Under the pieces are notes generated by a model that ran no database searches, had not been told where the DNA came from, and saw only the letters and a list, made by a program, of their open reading frames with translations. Of a stretch of 64,000 bases of DNA, positions 16,023-24,614 are shown in pieces. The stretch comes from Cryobacterium sp. MP_M3 (GTDB lineage Bacteria > Actinomycetota > Actinomycetes > Actinomycetales > Microbacteriaceae), in assembly GCF_015752155.1 (NCBI RefSeq), contig NZ_JADOVI010000001.1, positions 372,001 to 436,000 of the forward strand. Direction: 5' to 3'. Numbering within the stretch: position 1 is the first letter of the stretch; each line of letters begins with the position of its first letter. The position numbers and the translations under genes are program-made.

Positions 16023-16694
16023 TCAGGCGGGACGCCCCGGTCTGGTGGCGGGGACAGCCGCGAGCAGCGCCTCGAGCCCGAACCGGAAGGCCACGTCGGC
16101 GGGGCGCTCCCCGGTGCTCCGGTCCTGGCCGAGGACTGCCGCGGTGAACGTCGGGCTCGAGTCGGCCAGCTCGCCGGTGTCGAAGATGTCGGCCGGCGCA
16201 TTGGCGTCGAGGGCGGAGCCGAAGATGAACGACTCGACGGCGACGATGGCCGGAATGATCGTCTCCACCGGCACGCCGGCCCCGGCCAGTCCCACGGCAA
16301 CGGTCTCGTACATCTTAAGCGTTTCCGGGGCGCCCGTCACCGGCAGCACGGCCACCAGCGGAACCAGGGGAGAGTGACGGGCGAACACGTCCCGGTAGGA
16401 CCACGCCCAGCGGCGCATGGCGTCATCCCACGGCTCTGAGCCGAACCCGCTCACGTCGACCATGGTCATCACATGGTCTTCCAGCCATTGCAGCACCTCC
16501 TGCTTGGAGGAGACGTGGTTATACAGCGCGGAAGGAGCGACCTTCAAGGTCCTCGCCAGGCTCGACATGGTGAAGCCGCCGTAGCCCTCGGTCGTGATCA
16601 GCGCGAGCGCGGCGGCGGTGATCCGGGTCCGCGACAACACCATTTCCAGGGGGCGCCCGGCGCGGCGCGGCGCTGTACTGGCGGCGGCGGTCAT
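16023..16694 (-). CDS. TetR/AcrR family transcriptional regulator
   Basis: 223 residues. The N-terminal helix-turn-helix is ITAAALALITTEGYGGFTMSSLA followed by LKVAPSALYNHVSSKQEVLQWL (residues ~30-75), and the rest is a helical ligand-binding domain (VAVGLAGAGVPVETIIPAIVAVESFIFGSA). ATG 16694 is chosen for GAGAGGAG about 7 nt upstream; ATG 16739 would extend into the operator region. It lies upstream of, and co-oriented with, the APC permease gene. Matching palindromes sit before both genes, so it probably represses itself and the permease until an effector, perhaps the transported compound, binds. Confidence 0.9.
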   Translation of the reverse strand: MTAAASTAPRRAGRPLEMVLSRTRITAAALALITTEGYGGFTMSSLARTLKVAPSALYNHVSSKQEVLQWLEDHVMTMVDVSGFGSEPWDDAMRRWAWSYRDVFARHSPLVPLVAVLPVTGAPETLKMYETVAVGLAGAGVPVETIIPAIVAVESFIFGSALDANAPADIFDTGELADSSPTFTAAVLGQDRSTGERPADVAFRFGLEALLAAVPATRPGRPA

Positions 16695-16741
16695 CCGGCG
16701 GCTCCTCTCGAAGAGCGTGAGATGGCCAGAGTAGACCATCC

Positions 16742-16762
16742 GAAATGACCGGCCGTCATTTC
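16742..16762. promoter_or_regulatory. probable TetR autoregulatory operator
   Basis: Perfect inverted repeat GAAATGAC-N5-GTCATTTC (8-bp arms), 47 bp upstream of the TetR start codon. It shares the core AAATGA-N7-TC[A/G]TTT with the site before the APC permease gene. Confidence 0.7.
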
Positions 16763-16801
16763 ACGGACGCCGCGGAGGGGGTCGCCGAACGCGACAGGCG
16801 G

Positions 16802-16960
16802 TCAGAAACCGAAATGCGGCAGGTCGAGGCTGTGCTGCTGCACCCCGCAGTCTTCGCACTCGAACCAGAGTTCCTCGTCGGCAAGGGTGTCCAGTGCCGG
16901 TTCCAGCGCCCACATCCGTCCTCGGCAGGCGCTTTGCTGGCATTCGGGGCTGAAGTTCAT
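16802..16960 (-). CDS. small Cys-rich (zinc-ribbon-like) protein, 52 aa
   Basis: 52 residues with two Cys pairs: C-x4-C near the N-terminus (PECQQSACRG) and C-x2-C further on (FECEDCGVQQHSL), the spacing of a small zinc-binding module. An acidic middle (LDTLADEELW) separates them. ATG 16960 is preferred because the frame upstream looks non-coding. The ribosome site is weak. It is divergent from the beta-CASP hydrolase gene. No named family is recognised; metal binding is inferred from the Cys pattern. Confidence 0.55.
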   Translation of the reverse strand: MNFSPECQQSACRGRMWALEPALDTLADEELWFECEDCGVQQHSLDLPHFGF

Positions 16961-17203
16961 CGGTCTGGCTTTCTTTCTCGGGCGGCGGCTGGCCGACTCG
17001 ACGGAGACTGTACCCCCGATTGGTGCCGAGTACAACAAAATCGTGGACCGGGCCGCGCGCGGATGCCTTGACACGGACCGGCATCGAAATTACCGTGAGG
17101 AATGAGCCGGTGGTTCGGCCGATTGCCTCCCCGGAAGGCGGGCGAACCGGCCGAGATGGTGCAGTCATGCCGGAGTTTCGTCGATCTCTATTGGGTGATC
17201 ACC

Positions 17204-18589
17204 ATGACGGCACGGTCAGGTTCCCGGCTCCAATTCCTCGGCGCAACCGACTCGGTCACCGGGTCGAGGTTCCTGGTGGAATCGGCCGGGCGCCGCATCC
17301 TCATCGATTGCGGCCTGTTCCAGGGCTACAAGCTGCTGCGCGACCGCAACCGGCTCGCCTTCCCGGTGGCACCGGAGTCCCTTGACGCCGTGCTGCTCAC
17401 GCACGCGCACCTCGACCACACCGGTTACCTCCCGGCGCTGGTGCGGGACGGCTTCGACGGACCGGTCTACGCGACGAAGGGGACCGCGGAACTCTGTTCG
17501 CTGCTGCTGCCCGACAGCGGCTATCTTCTCGAGGAGGAGGCGAACTACGCCCGCAAGCGCAAGTCGTCGCGGCACGAGAACCCGCGTCCCCTCTACACGG
17601 CGGCGGATGCCGTGACCAGCCTCGAATCGTTCCGGCCCCGGAACTTCGACCAGGAGATCGACCTCGGCGGCGGCATCCGGGCCACCTTCGTCCCGGCCGG
17701 TCACATCCTCGGGGCGGCCCAGATCCGGCTCACGGTCGGTGAGTCGCTCGTGCACTTCACCGGCGATCTCGGCCGGGCGAACGACCCTCTGATGAACCCG
17801 CCGCGCGCGCTGGAGGCCGTCGACGTGCTCGTGGCGGAGTCGACCTACGGGGACCGCACGCACGACCCGGCCGACCCCGAGGCCGAACTCGGTGAGGTGA
17901 TCCGCCGGGTCACGGGGCGCGGCGGCGTCATCGTGATCCCCGCCTTCGCGGTCGGCCGGTCTGAGACCGTGCTGCTGCACCTCTCCCGGTTGCGCGACCG
18001 CGGCGAGATCCCGGACATCCCGGTGTACCTGAACAGCCCGATGGCGGTCGACGCCACGGAGATCTACCAGCGCCACCAGAGCGAGCACCGCCTCACCGAG
18101 GCCGAGTACCGGAGCATGTACGACCTTGCCCGGATGGTGCGCACCGTCGACGAATCCAAACTGCTCAACCTGCGCGGCGGCCCGATGATCATCATCTCCG
18201 CCAGCGGGATGCTCACCGGCGGCCGCGTGCTCCACCACATCGTGGCGTTCGGCTCCGACCCGCGCAACGCCATCATCCTGACCGGTTTCCAGGCCGGCGG
18301 CACCCGGGGCGCCGCCCTGCTCCGTGGAGACGACAAGCTGCGCATCTTCGGCCGGGATGTGCCGATCACCGCCGAGGTCGTGGAGATCGGGAGCCTGTCC
18401 GCCCACGCCGACTCCGACGAGATCATCGAGTGGATGCGTGCCGCCCCGGCCGCCCCCGCGATGACGTACCTCACCCACGGCGAGCCGGCATCCTCCGACA
18501 CCCTGCGGTTGCGGATCAAGCACGAGCTCGGCTGGAACGTGCGGGTGCCCGAACACCTCGAGCAGATCGATCCGTCCGCTCCCCGCTGA
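17204..18589 (+). CDS. MBL-fold beta-CASP metallo-hydrolase (RNA-processing type)
   Basis: 461 residues. The metallo-beta-lactamase signature LTHAHLDHTGYLPAL binds two metals, with GHILGAAQI and FTGDLG supplying further ligands. The beta-CASP insert (PAFAVGRSETVLLHL) and closing motifs (ISASGMLTGGRVLHH, GSLSAHADSDEI, LTHGEP) define the CPSF/Cft2-like branch. Members act as RNA endo- or exonucleases in the cytoplasm. ATG 17204 begins just before the first strand; the open frame extends 34 codons upstream without a convincing start. The TetR gene follows 39 bp downstream but has its own promoter-like sequence. Confidence 0.9.
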   Translation: MTARSGSRLQFLGATDSVTGSRFLVESAGRRILIDCGLFQGYKLLRDRNRLAFPVAPESLDAVLLTHAHLDHTGYLPALVRDGFDGPVYATKGTAELCSLLLPDSGYLLEEEANYARKRKSSRHENPRPLYTAADAVTSLESFRPRNFDQEIDLGGGIRATFVPAGHILGAAQIRLTVGESLVHFTGDLGRANDPLMNPPRALEAVDVLVAESTYGDRTHDPADPEAELGEVIRRVTGRGGVIVIPAFAVGRSETVLLHLSRLRDRGEIPDIPVYLNSPMAVDATEIYQRHQSEHRLTEAEYRSMYDLARMVRTVDESKLLNLRGGPMIIISASGMLTGGRVLHHIVAFGSDPRNAIILTGFQAGGTRGAALLRGDDKLRIFGRDVPITAEVVEIGSLSAHADSDEIIEWMRAAPAAPAMTYLTHGEPASSDTLRLRIKHELGWNVRVPEHLEQIDPSAPR

Positions 18590-18628
18590 GCCCGGGCGTG
18601 GGGGATTCCGTGATAATTTCGGCAGACC

Positions 18629-19399
18629 ATGACCGTTCCCCCGCGCACCGAGTTCGCGAGCAGTGATTCCGCAGGCGAGGAGTCACCGCCCGCGCGCCAG
18701 CGCGCGCTGACCAGGGTCGAGGTCGCCGACGTCGCCGTGCGGCTGTTCCGCGAGCGCGGCTATGAGGCCACCAGTGCCACCGAGATTGCCGAGGCGGCGG
18801 GGGTCTCCCGCAGCACGTTCTTCCGGCAGTTCCGCTCGAAGGACGACGTGATCTTCGCCGACCACGACGAGCTGCTCGAACAGATCGCGCGCCATTTCGA
18901 GTTGCCGCACGCCGACCCGTGGCTGGCCGTGTGCGAGGCGGCGACCATGGTCTTCGAACGGTTCCGGGAGCGCCTGGAGGTCGTGCGGATCAGGGACCTG
19001 GTCGTGCGGGAGACCCCGGTGCTGCATGACCGGGAGACCGTCATGGTGATCCGGTACGAACGGATGTTCGCCAGCTACCTCAGGTCATCCGCCCCGGCGG
19101 TGCCGGCGCTGGCCGCCATCCGCTTCGCGGCCGCGGTCACGGCCACCCACAACTACGAACTGCGCCGGCTGATCCGCTCGACGGTGGATGACCCCCGCGC
19201 CGCCGCCCTGCCGGCCGAGCTGGCCGCCGAACTCGCTCAGGTGCGCCGGATGTTCCGCCCGGACGGCCGCGCGCCGGCGGGGCCGGGCCCCGGACCCGAG
19301 TTGGTCGTCGCCGTCTTCCCGGCCTCGATGGACCCCGGCGATCTGGCCAGGGCCGTCGAGGAACGACTCCGCGCGGCGACGGTCATCCCTGCCGTCTGA
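18629..19399 (+). CDS. TetR family regulator of the adjacent beta-oxidation operon
   Basis: 256 residues. The helix-turn-helix region (RVEVADVAVRLFRERGYEAT, then IAEAAGVSRSTFFRQFRSKD, residues ~30-75) is strongly TetR-like, followed by a helical effector domain and a Pro/Gly-rich stretch near residue 215. A GATAAT -10 candidate lies at 18612-18617, 11 nt before ATG 18629. The next three genes encode fatty-acid degradation enzymes, and a perfect palindrome overlaps their promoter, so this is most likely a FadR-like repressor answering to an acyl-CoA. The ligand is inferred from context. Confidence 0.88.
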   Translation: MTVPPRTEFASSDSAGEESPPARQRALTRVEVADVAVRLFRERGYEATSATEIAEAAGVSRSTFFRQFRSKDDVIFADHDELLEQIARHFELPHADPWLAVCEAATMVFERFRERLEVVRIRDLVVRETPVLHDRETVMVIRYERMFASYLRSSAPAVPALAAIRFAAAVTATHNYELRRLIRSTVDDPRAAALPAELAAELAQVRRMFRPDGRAPAGPGPGPELVVAVFPASMDPGDLARAVEERLRAATVIPAV

Positions 19400-19412
19400 C
19401 ACTGAGTGCCAC

Positions 19413-19449
19413 TTGACCTGAGACTGAGTGTCAGGTACAACTTGTACCT
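19413..19449 (+). promoter_or_regulatory. promoter with overlapping palindromic operator for beta-oxidation operon
   Basis: -35 TTGACC (19413-19418), 17-bp spacer, -10 TACAAC (19436-19441). A perfect 17-bp palindrome AGGTACAA-C-TTGTACCT (19433-19449) covers the -10 box. Upstream, ACTGAGTG occurs twice, 22 bp apart (19401 and 19423), and CTGACACT (19396) is mirrored by AGTGTCAG (19427). This is a compact repressor-controlled promoter about 30 nt upstream of the ribosome site. Confidence 0.7.
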
Positions 19450-19479
19450 ACAGCTTTTCGACCGGCGCAAGGGGGCACC

Positions 19480-21621
19480 GTGAACAGTGTGTTGACCACA
19501 CGAATCGATGTCTCGAACCGGACCGTCGGTGGCCGCACCATCGCCCTGGTGGTCTTCACCCCTCCGGCGGGCGGGCTGATCTCCTGGACGAGGGCGGCCC
19601 TGGCCGCGCTCGCCGCCGCCGTCGACGCCATCGACCTGGCCGCGGTCGACGCGGTGGCCTTCATCGGCACCGGCGCGGTCTTCGGGGCCGGCGCCGACCT
19701 GGCCGCCTTCGGTTCGGTCTCCTCCCGCACGGAGAGTGAGCAGATCGCCCGCGACGGCTACGCGGCCTTCAACCGGATCGGCCGGCTCCGGTTGCCCACC
19801 TTCGCCTTCCTCAACGGCGTCGCGCTCGGCGGTGCGTTCGAGCTGGCCCTCCGCGCCGATTTCCGCACCGTCGCCGCTCGGGCGACGAACCTCGGCCTGC
19901 CCGAGGCACGCCTCGGTCTCGTTCCGGGCTGGGGTGGGCTCGGCCTGCTCGCCGACCTGGCCGGCCCCGCGGCAGCGGCGGAGATCGCGGTCACCCGCTC
20001 TCTCTCCGGCCGTGCCCTTTCGGCCGCGGACCTGGCGGCGTGCGGGGTCGCGGACGTCGTGATCGACGACGCCGACTTCATCGGTGCATCACTCGCCTGG
20101 GCGGCTGCCCTCCTGGCCCGCACGGCGGAAGCGGACGCGGCGGCCACCCCGGCCGGCCCCTCGGCGGTCGGGCGGCCCGCCGCGGCCGCGCCCTGGCAGC
20201 CCGAGGCGCTGCGCGCCGCAGTGCGGAAGCGGATCCCCGGCGAGCTGCCCGCCGTCGAGAAGACCATCGAGCTGCTCTCGGCCTGGCAGCGCGCGAACGA
20301 CGCGCGCCCGGCATCCGTGCCCGCCGGCCCGACCGCGAGCCGGCCGGCCCGCACGGCCGCGCGGCTGGCCCGCGGCGGTGACCCGATCGAGGCTGAGACC
20401 ATTGTCACCTTCGGGCAACTGCTACAGACCGACGAATGCCGCGCCGCCGTCTACGCCTTCTTCACCCTGCAGGCGGCCCGGAAACGCAGCCGGCCCGGCG
20501 GCACGGCCACCGCCGTCAGCCAGGTCGGCGTCGTCGGCGGCGGACGGATGGCCACCCAGCTCGCCCTGATCTTCGCCGAGCGCCTCGACGTTCCCGTGCG
20601 GCTGACCGATCTCACGCCCGAGCAGGTCGCCCAGGCGCTGGACTGCATCGCCGACCAGCTTGGCCGGGCCGTCACACGCGGCACCATGACGCCGCAGACC
20701 CGGGCCCGGGTTGCGGCTCTCATCACCGGCACCAGCGACCTCGCCGACCTCGCCGGCAGCGACATCGTGATCGAGGCGGTCTTCGAAGACCTGGCCGTCA
20801 AACGCGGCGTCTGGGAGTCGATCGAACGAGTCGTGCGGCCCGGCGCACTGCTGCTCACCAACACCTCCTCGCTCTCGATCGCCGACCAGGGGGCGGGCCT
20901 CCGGCACCCGGAGCGCCTGATCGGCTTCCACTTCTTCAACCCGGTCGCGCAGCTCCCGCTGGTCGAAATCGTGCGGGCGCCGCGCAACACAGATGCCGTC
21001 GTCGCGGAGGCGTTCGCGCTCGCCGGGTCGCTCGGCAAGACCGCCGTGCTGGTGAAGGACTCCGCAGGTTTCGTCGTGAACCGGCTGATCACCCGTTGGT
21101 TCAGCGACACCCTCCGTCTGATCGACGCGGGCGCCGATGCGAAACTCGTCGACGACGCACTCGTGGCCGACGGGTTCCCGATGACGCCGCTCACCCTGAT
21201 CCGCCACATCGGCCCCCGCGTGCAGCTGCACATCCTCGCCCACCTCGAAGAGGGCTTCGGCGACCGGTTCGCGGTGAGCCCGAGCCTGCGGCGTATCGTG
21301 CAGCAGTCGCTGCCGAGCTACGTCGGACCCGACGGCTGCCTCACGCCCGCCGCGGCCGAGGCGATCCGGTCGATCCTGCCGTCCCCGGGCGATCGAGTCC
21401 TGCCGCCGCTCGACCAGACCGCCGTGCGCGCGCTGCTCCTGCACGGCCTGGCCGATGAGGCAGGGCGGATGCTCGCCGATGGCACGGTGCACAGCGCCGC
21501 CGACATCGACGCCTGCATGATCCTGGGCGCCAACTTCCCGCACCACACCGGCGGGCTGACCCCGCTGCTGGACCGCTCCGGCGCCTCGCTGGCCGCCCGC
21601 GGCACGCTCTTCCACCCGTGA
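19480..21621 (+). CDS. bifunctional enoyl-CoA hydratase / 3-hydroxyacyl-CoA dehydrogenase
   Basis: 713 residues, the usual length of a FadB/FadJ-type fusion. The N-terminal crotonase domain (to ~190) has both catalytic Glu regions, GGAFELALRADF and LGLPEARLGLVPGWGG. The NAD-binding dehydrogenase domain starts near 349 (VGVVGGGRMATQLALIFAE) and contains the catalytic His in LIGFHFFNPVAQLPLVEIV and DSAGFVVNRL. The fusion catalyses the second and third beta-oxidation steps in the cytoplasm. GTG 19480 has AAGGGGGC upstream. It is first in an operon with an acyl-CoA dehydrogenase and a CoA ligase under the TetR operator. No thiolase is nearby. Confidence 0.92.
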   Translation: MNSVLTTRIDVSNRTVGGRTIALVVFTPPAGGLISWTRAALAALAAAVDAIDLAAVDAVAFIGTGAVFGAGADLAAFGSVSSRTESEQIARDGYAAFNRIGRLRLPTFAFLNGVALGGAFELALRADFRTVAARATNLGLPEARLGLVPGWGGLGLLADLAGPAAAAEIAVTRSLSGRALSAADLAACGVADVVIDDADFIGASLAWAAALLARTAEADAAATPAGPSAVGRPAAAAPWQPEALRAAVRKRIPGELPAVEKTIELLSAWQRANDARPASVPAGPTASRPARTAARLARGGDPIEAETIVTFGQLLQTDECRAAVYAFFTLQAARKRSRPGGTATAVSQVGVVGGGRMATQLALIFAERLDVPVRLTDLTPEQVAQALDCIADQLGRAVTRGTMTPQTRARVAALITGTSDLADLAGSDIVIEAVFEDLAVKRGVWESIERVVRPGALLLTNTSSLSIADQGAGLRHPERLIGFHFFNPVAQLPLVEIVRAPRNTDAVVAEAFALAGSLGKTAVLVKDSAGFVVNRLITRWFSDTLRLIDAGADAKLVDDALVADGFPMTPLTLIRHIGPRVQLHILAHLEEGFGDRFAVSPSLRRIVQQSLPSYVGPDGCLTPAAAEAIRSILPSPGDRVLPPLDQTAVRALLLHGLADEAGRMLADGTVHSAADIDACMILGANFPHHTGGLTPLLDRSGASLAARGTLFHP

Positions 21622-21679
21622 CACAGCACTCCCCTCCGCCCCGATCCACTCCACGATTCACTCCACGAAAGGAAAAACC

Positions 21680-22861
21680 GTGGCCGACTACGACGTATCC
21701 CTGCCGCTCGACACCGACTACTACGGTGTCTTCGCCGACGTTCCCACCGCCGACCGGGCATTCTGGGACCGCGCCCGCACCTTCGCCGAGGAGACCCTCG
21801 ACGAGGTGAACGAGGCCTGGGACAAGGCAGAGTACCCGCTCCACCTCGCCCGCAGGCTCGGCGAACTCGACCTGCTCACCGACGGCGTCGTCGGGGAGGG
21901 GCTGACCCCGATGTCGCCCCTCGCGGCCGGGCTGGTCAACATGGAGATCTCCCGCGGGGACGGATCGATGGGCACGGTCGTCGCCGTGCAGGGTGGGCTG
22001 GCGCTGCGCAGCATCGCCCTCTTCGGCAGCGAGGAGCAGAAGCAGCGGTGGCTCGTGCCGCTGGCCCGCGCCGAGAAGCTGGGCGCCTTCGCCCTCACCG
22101 AACCGGACCACGGCTCCGACTCGGTCGGCCTCGAGACCACCGCGAAGCGCGACGGCGACGAGTGGGTGATCACCGGCGAGAAGAAGTGGATCGGCAACGG
22201 CTCGGTCGGCGACGTGACCGTCGTCTGGGCCAGGGACGATGACGGCAACGTGCGCGGCTTCCTGGTCGAACAGGACAACCCCGGTTACCACGCCACCACG
22301 ATCACCGGCAAGGGATCGCTGCGCGCGATCCACCAGGCCCGGATCGTCCTGGACGCCGCGCGCGTCCCGTTGGACGCGGTGCTGCCGGGCACCCGCACGT
22401 TCAAAGATGCCTCCGTCGTGCTCTTCGCCACCCGGCTCGGGGTGGCCTGGTCGGCGCTCGGGCACGCCACCGCCGTCTTCGAAGCCGCCCTCAACTACTC
22501 CACCCAGCGCATCCAGTTCGGCAAGCCGCTCGCAGGGTTCCAGCTCGTGCAGGAGCGGCTGACCATGATGCTCTCGCAGCTCACCTCAATGCAGCTGCAC
22601 TGCCTCCGCCTGGCCGCCCTCGACGACGCCGGCACCCTGCGGCCCATCCAGGCCTCCCTCGCGAAGTACCACAACACGAGGGCGGCTCGGGAGATCGCGG
22701 CCATGGCCAGGGACATGCTCGGCGGCAACGGCATCCTGCTCGAGAACCACGTGATCAGGCACCTCGCCGACATCGAATCCCTGCACACCTACGAGGGAAC
22801 CGAGAGCGTGCAGTCGCTCCTGATCGGGAGGGATCTCACCGGCATCAGCGCGTTCCACTGA
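21680..22861 (+). CDS. acyl-CoA dehydrogenase
   Basis: 393 residues, standard for the flavoprotein family that makes the first double bond in acyl-CoA degradation. Visible blocks are FALTEPDHGSDSVGLETTAKR and GEKKWIGNGSVGDVTVVWAR (substrate/FAD region), RIQFGKPLAGFQLVQERL, MLGGNGILLENHVIRHLADI and the C-terminal HTYEGTESVQSLLIGRDLTG, whose Glu in YEGT is the catalytic base of the glutaryl-CoA-dehydrogenase-like branch. GTG 21680 follows AAAGGA by 6 nt. It lies between the FadB-like and CoA ligase genes in one operon. Chain-length preference cannot be read from sequence. Confidence 0.92.
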   Translation: MADYDVSLPLDTDYYGVFADVPTADRAFWDRARTFAEETLDEVNEAWDKAEYPLHLARRLGELDLLTDGVVGEGLTPMSPLAAGLVNMEISRGDGSMGTVVAVQGGLALRSIALFGSEEQKQRWLVPLARAEKLGAFALTEPDHGSDSVGLETTAKRDGDEWVITGEKKWIGNGSVGDVTVVWARDDDGNVRGFLVEQDNPGYHATTITGKGSLRAIHQARIVLDAARVPLDAVLPGTRTFKDASVVLFATRLGVAWSALGHATAVFEAALNYSTQRIQFGKPLAGFQLVQERLTMMLSQLTSMQLHCLRLAALDDAGTLRPIQASLAKYHNTRAAREIAAMARDMLGGNGILLENHVIRHLADIESLHTYEGTESVQSLLIGRDLTGISAFH

Positions 22862-22915
22862 TCCCCGGCACGACCGCTCCACTCCCGCACCAAACGACGG
22901 ACAAAGGAGTCCCAC

Positions 22916-24589
22916 GTGTTCGAACAGATGACCCTGCTTGACCAGACGAGCGGCCTCGAGCCGGCGACGGGCCTGGCCAACGACGCCCCGCTCACCCCGA
23001 TGCGATTCCTGCAACGGTCCGCGGAGGTGTACCCGAACAAGGACGCCATCCTCTACGGCGGACGTCGCTACAGCTACACCGAATTCCGGGCGGCCGCCGA
23101 ACGGCTGGCGCGCGGCATCCGTGCCCGGATCTCCCCGGGGGACCGGGTCGTGTTCCTGGCGCCGAACGTGCCCGAGATGCTGATCGCGCACTTCGCCGTG
23201 CCGCTCGCCGGGGGAATCCTGATCGCCCTGAACTCCCGGCTCGCCCGGCCAGAGATCGAGTACGTGCTCGCGCACTCCGAGGCGACGGTCCTCTTCGTCG
23301 ACGCCGAGCTGGTCGCGACGGTCGGCGACGCCCGCCCCGTCTCCCCGTTCCTCACCGGGGTGATCGAGATGCCCGACGCCGAGTTCGGCCTGGCCGCCAG
23401 TGGCCTGGACTTCGGGCAGGAGAGCCTGGAATCGTTCCTGGCCGCCGCGGATGCCGCGGCGCTGGCCGATCCCCGGCCGCTCTGCTGGGACATCGACGAC
23501 GAACGCTCCCCGCTGACCATCAACTACACCTCCGGCACGACCGGCAAGCCGAAGGGGGTCGTCTACTCCCACCGCGGGGCCTACCTGAACTCATTCGGCG
23601 AGGTGTTCCACAACTCGTTCACGAGCGACTCGGTCTACCTGTGGACGCTGCCGATGTTCCACTGCAACGGCTGGTGCACGCCCTGGGCGGTCACGGCGGC
23701 CGGCGCCACCCACGTCTGCCTGCGGGCGGTGCGCCCGGAGAGCGTCTGGACGGCCATCGACACCCTCGGCGTCACCAACCTCTGCGGCGCCCCCACGGTC
23801 TGCAGCCTGATCGCGAATGCGGCAGAGGCGCACCCGCTGGAACGTCCGCTGAGCATCACCACCGCCGGCGCCCCGCCCGCCCCGAGCGTGATCGAACAGC
23901 TGGAACGCCTCGGCGTGAAGGTCGTGCACGTCTACGGGCTCACCGAGGTCTACGGCCCGCACACGATCTGCGAGTACCAGTCGGACTGGGACGACCTGCC
24001 GGGCGACCAGCGAGCCCGGATGATCTCCCGCCAGGGCGTCGGGATGCTGCAGGCCGAGTCGGCGCGCGTCGTCGACCCCGAGATGGCCGACGTTCCCCGC
24101 GACGGCAGCACGATCGGCGAGATCGTGCTCCGCGGCAACAACGTCATGCTCGGCTACTACAAGGACCCGGCCGCGACCGCCGAAGCGTTCCGGGGCGGCT
24201 GGTTCCACACCGGCGACCTGGGCGTGATGCACCCCGACGGGTACCTCGAGCTCAAGGACCGGGTCAAGGACATCATCATCTCCGGCGGCGAGAACATCTC
24301 CTCGATCGAGGTGGAAAACGCGATCCTCGCGCACCCGACCGTGCTCGACGTGGCCGTGGTCGGCATCCCGCACGAGAAGTGGGGCGAGCGGCCCAAGGCC
24401 TACGTCGTGCTCCGGCCGGACCACGCCGTGACCGCGGTCGACCTGCTCACCCACACCCGTTACCTGATCGCGAGCTTCAAGGTGCCCGACCACGTGCACT
24501 TCGTCGAAACGCTGCCGCGCACGGCCACCGGCAAGGTGATGAAAGTGATGCTCCGGGAGCTGCACCAGGACGCCGTGCCGGGGGACTGA
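22916..24589 (+). CDS. AMP-forming acyl-CoA synthetase/ligase
   Basis: 557 residues of the ANL superfamily. The ATP/AMP motif YTSGTTGKPKGVVYSHRG (near residue 205), the HVYGLTEVYGP block, the hinge region GGWFHTGDLGVMHPDGYLEL with DRVKDIIISGGENISSIEVE, and the C-terminal catalytic Lys region PRTATGKVMKVML are all present. It activates fatty or related carboxylic acids to acyl-CoA in the cytoplasm, feeding the dehydrogenase and FadB-like enzyme upstream. GTG 22916 has AAAGGAG about 8 nt before it. It resembles medium-chain or DmdB-like ligases (LPMFHCNGWCTPWA), but the substrate is not certain. Confidence 0.92.
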   Translation: MFEQMTLLDQTSGLEPATGLANDAPLTPMRFLQRSAEVYPNKDAILYGGRRYSYTEFRAAAERLARGIRARISPGDRVVFLAPNVPEMLIAHFAVPLAGGILIALNSRLARPEIEYVLAHSEATVLFVDAELVATVGDARPVSPFLTGVIEMPDAEFGLAASGLDFGQESLESFLAAADAAALADPRPLCWDIDDERSPLTINYTSGTTGKPKGVVYSHRGAYLNSFGEVFHNSFTSDSVYLWTLPMFHCNGWCTPWAVTAAGATHVCLRAVRPESVWTAIDTLGVTNLCGAPTVCSLIANAAEAHPLERPLSITTAGAPPAPSVIEQLERLGVKVVHVYGLTEVYGPHTICEYQSDWDDLPGDQRARMISRQGVGMLQAESARVVDPEMADVPRDGSTIGEIVLRGNNVMLGYYKDPAATAEAFRGGWFHTGDLGVMHPDGYLELKDRVKDIIISGGENISSIEVENAILAHPTVLDVAVVGIPHEKWGERPKAYVVLRPDHAVTAVDLLTHTRYLIASFKVPDHVHFVETLPRTATGKVMKVMLRELHQDAVPGD

Positions 24590-24614
24590 TCCGCCGGCCG
24601 CTACACTCCGACTC

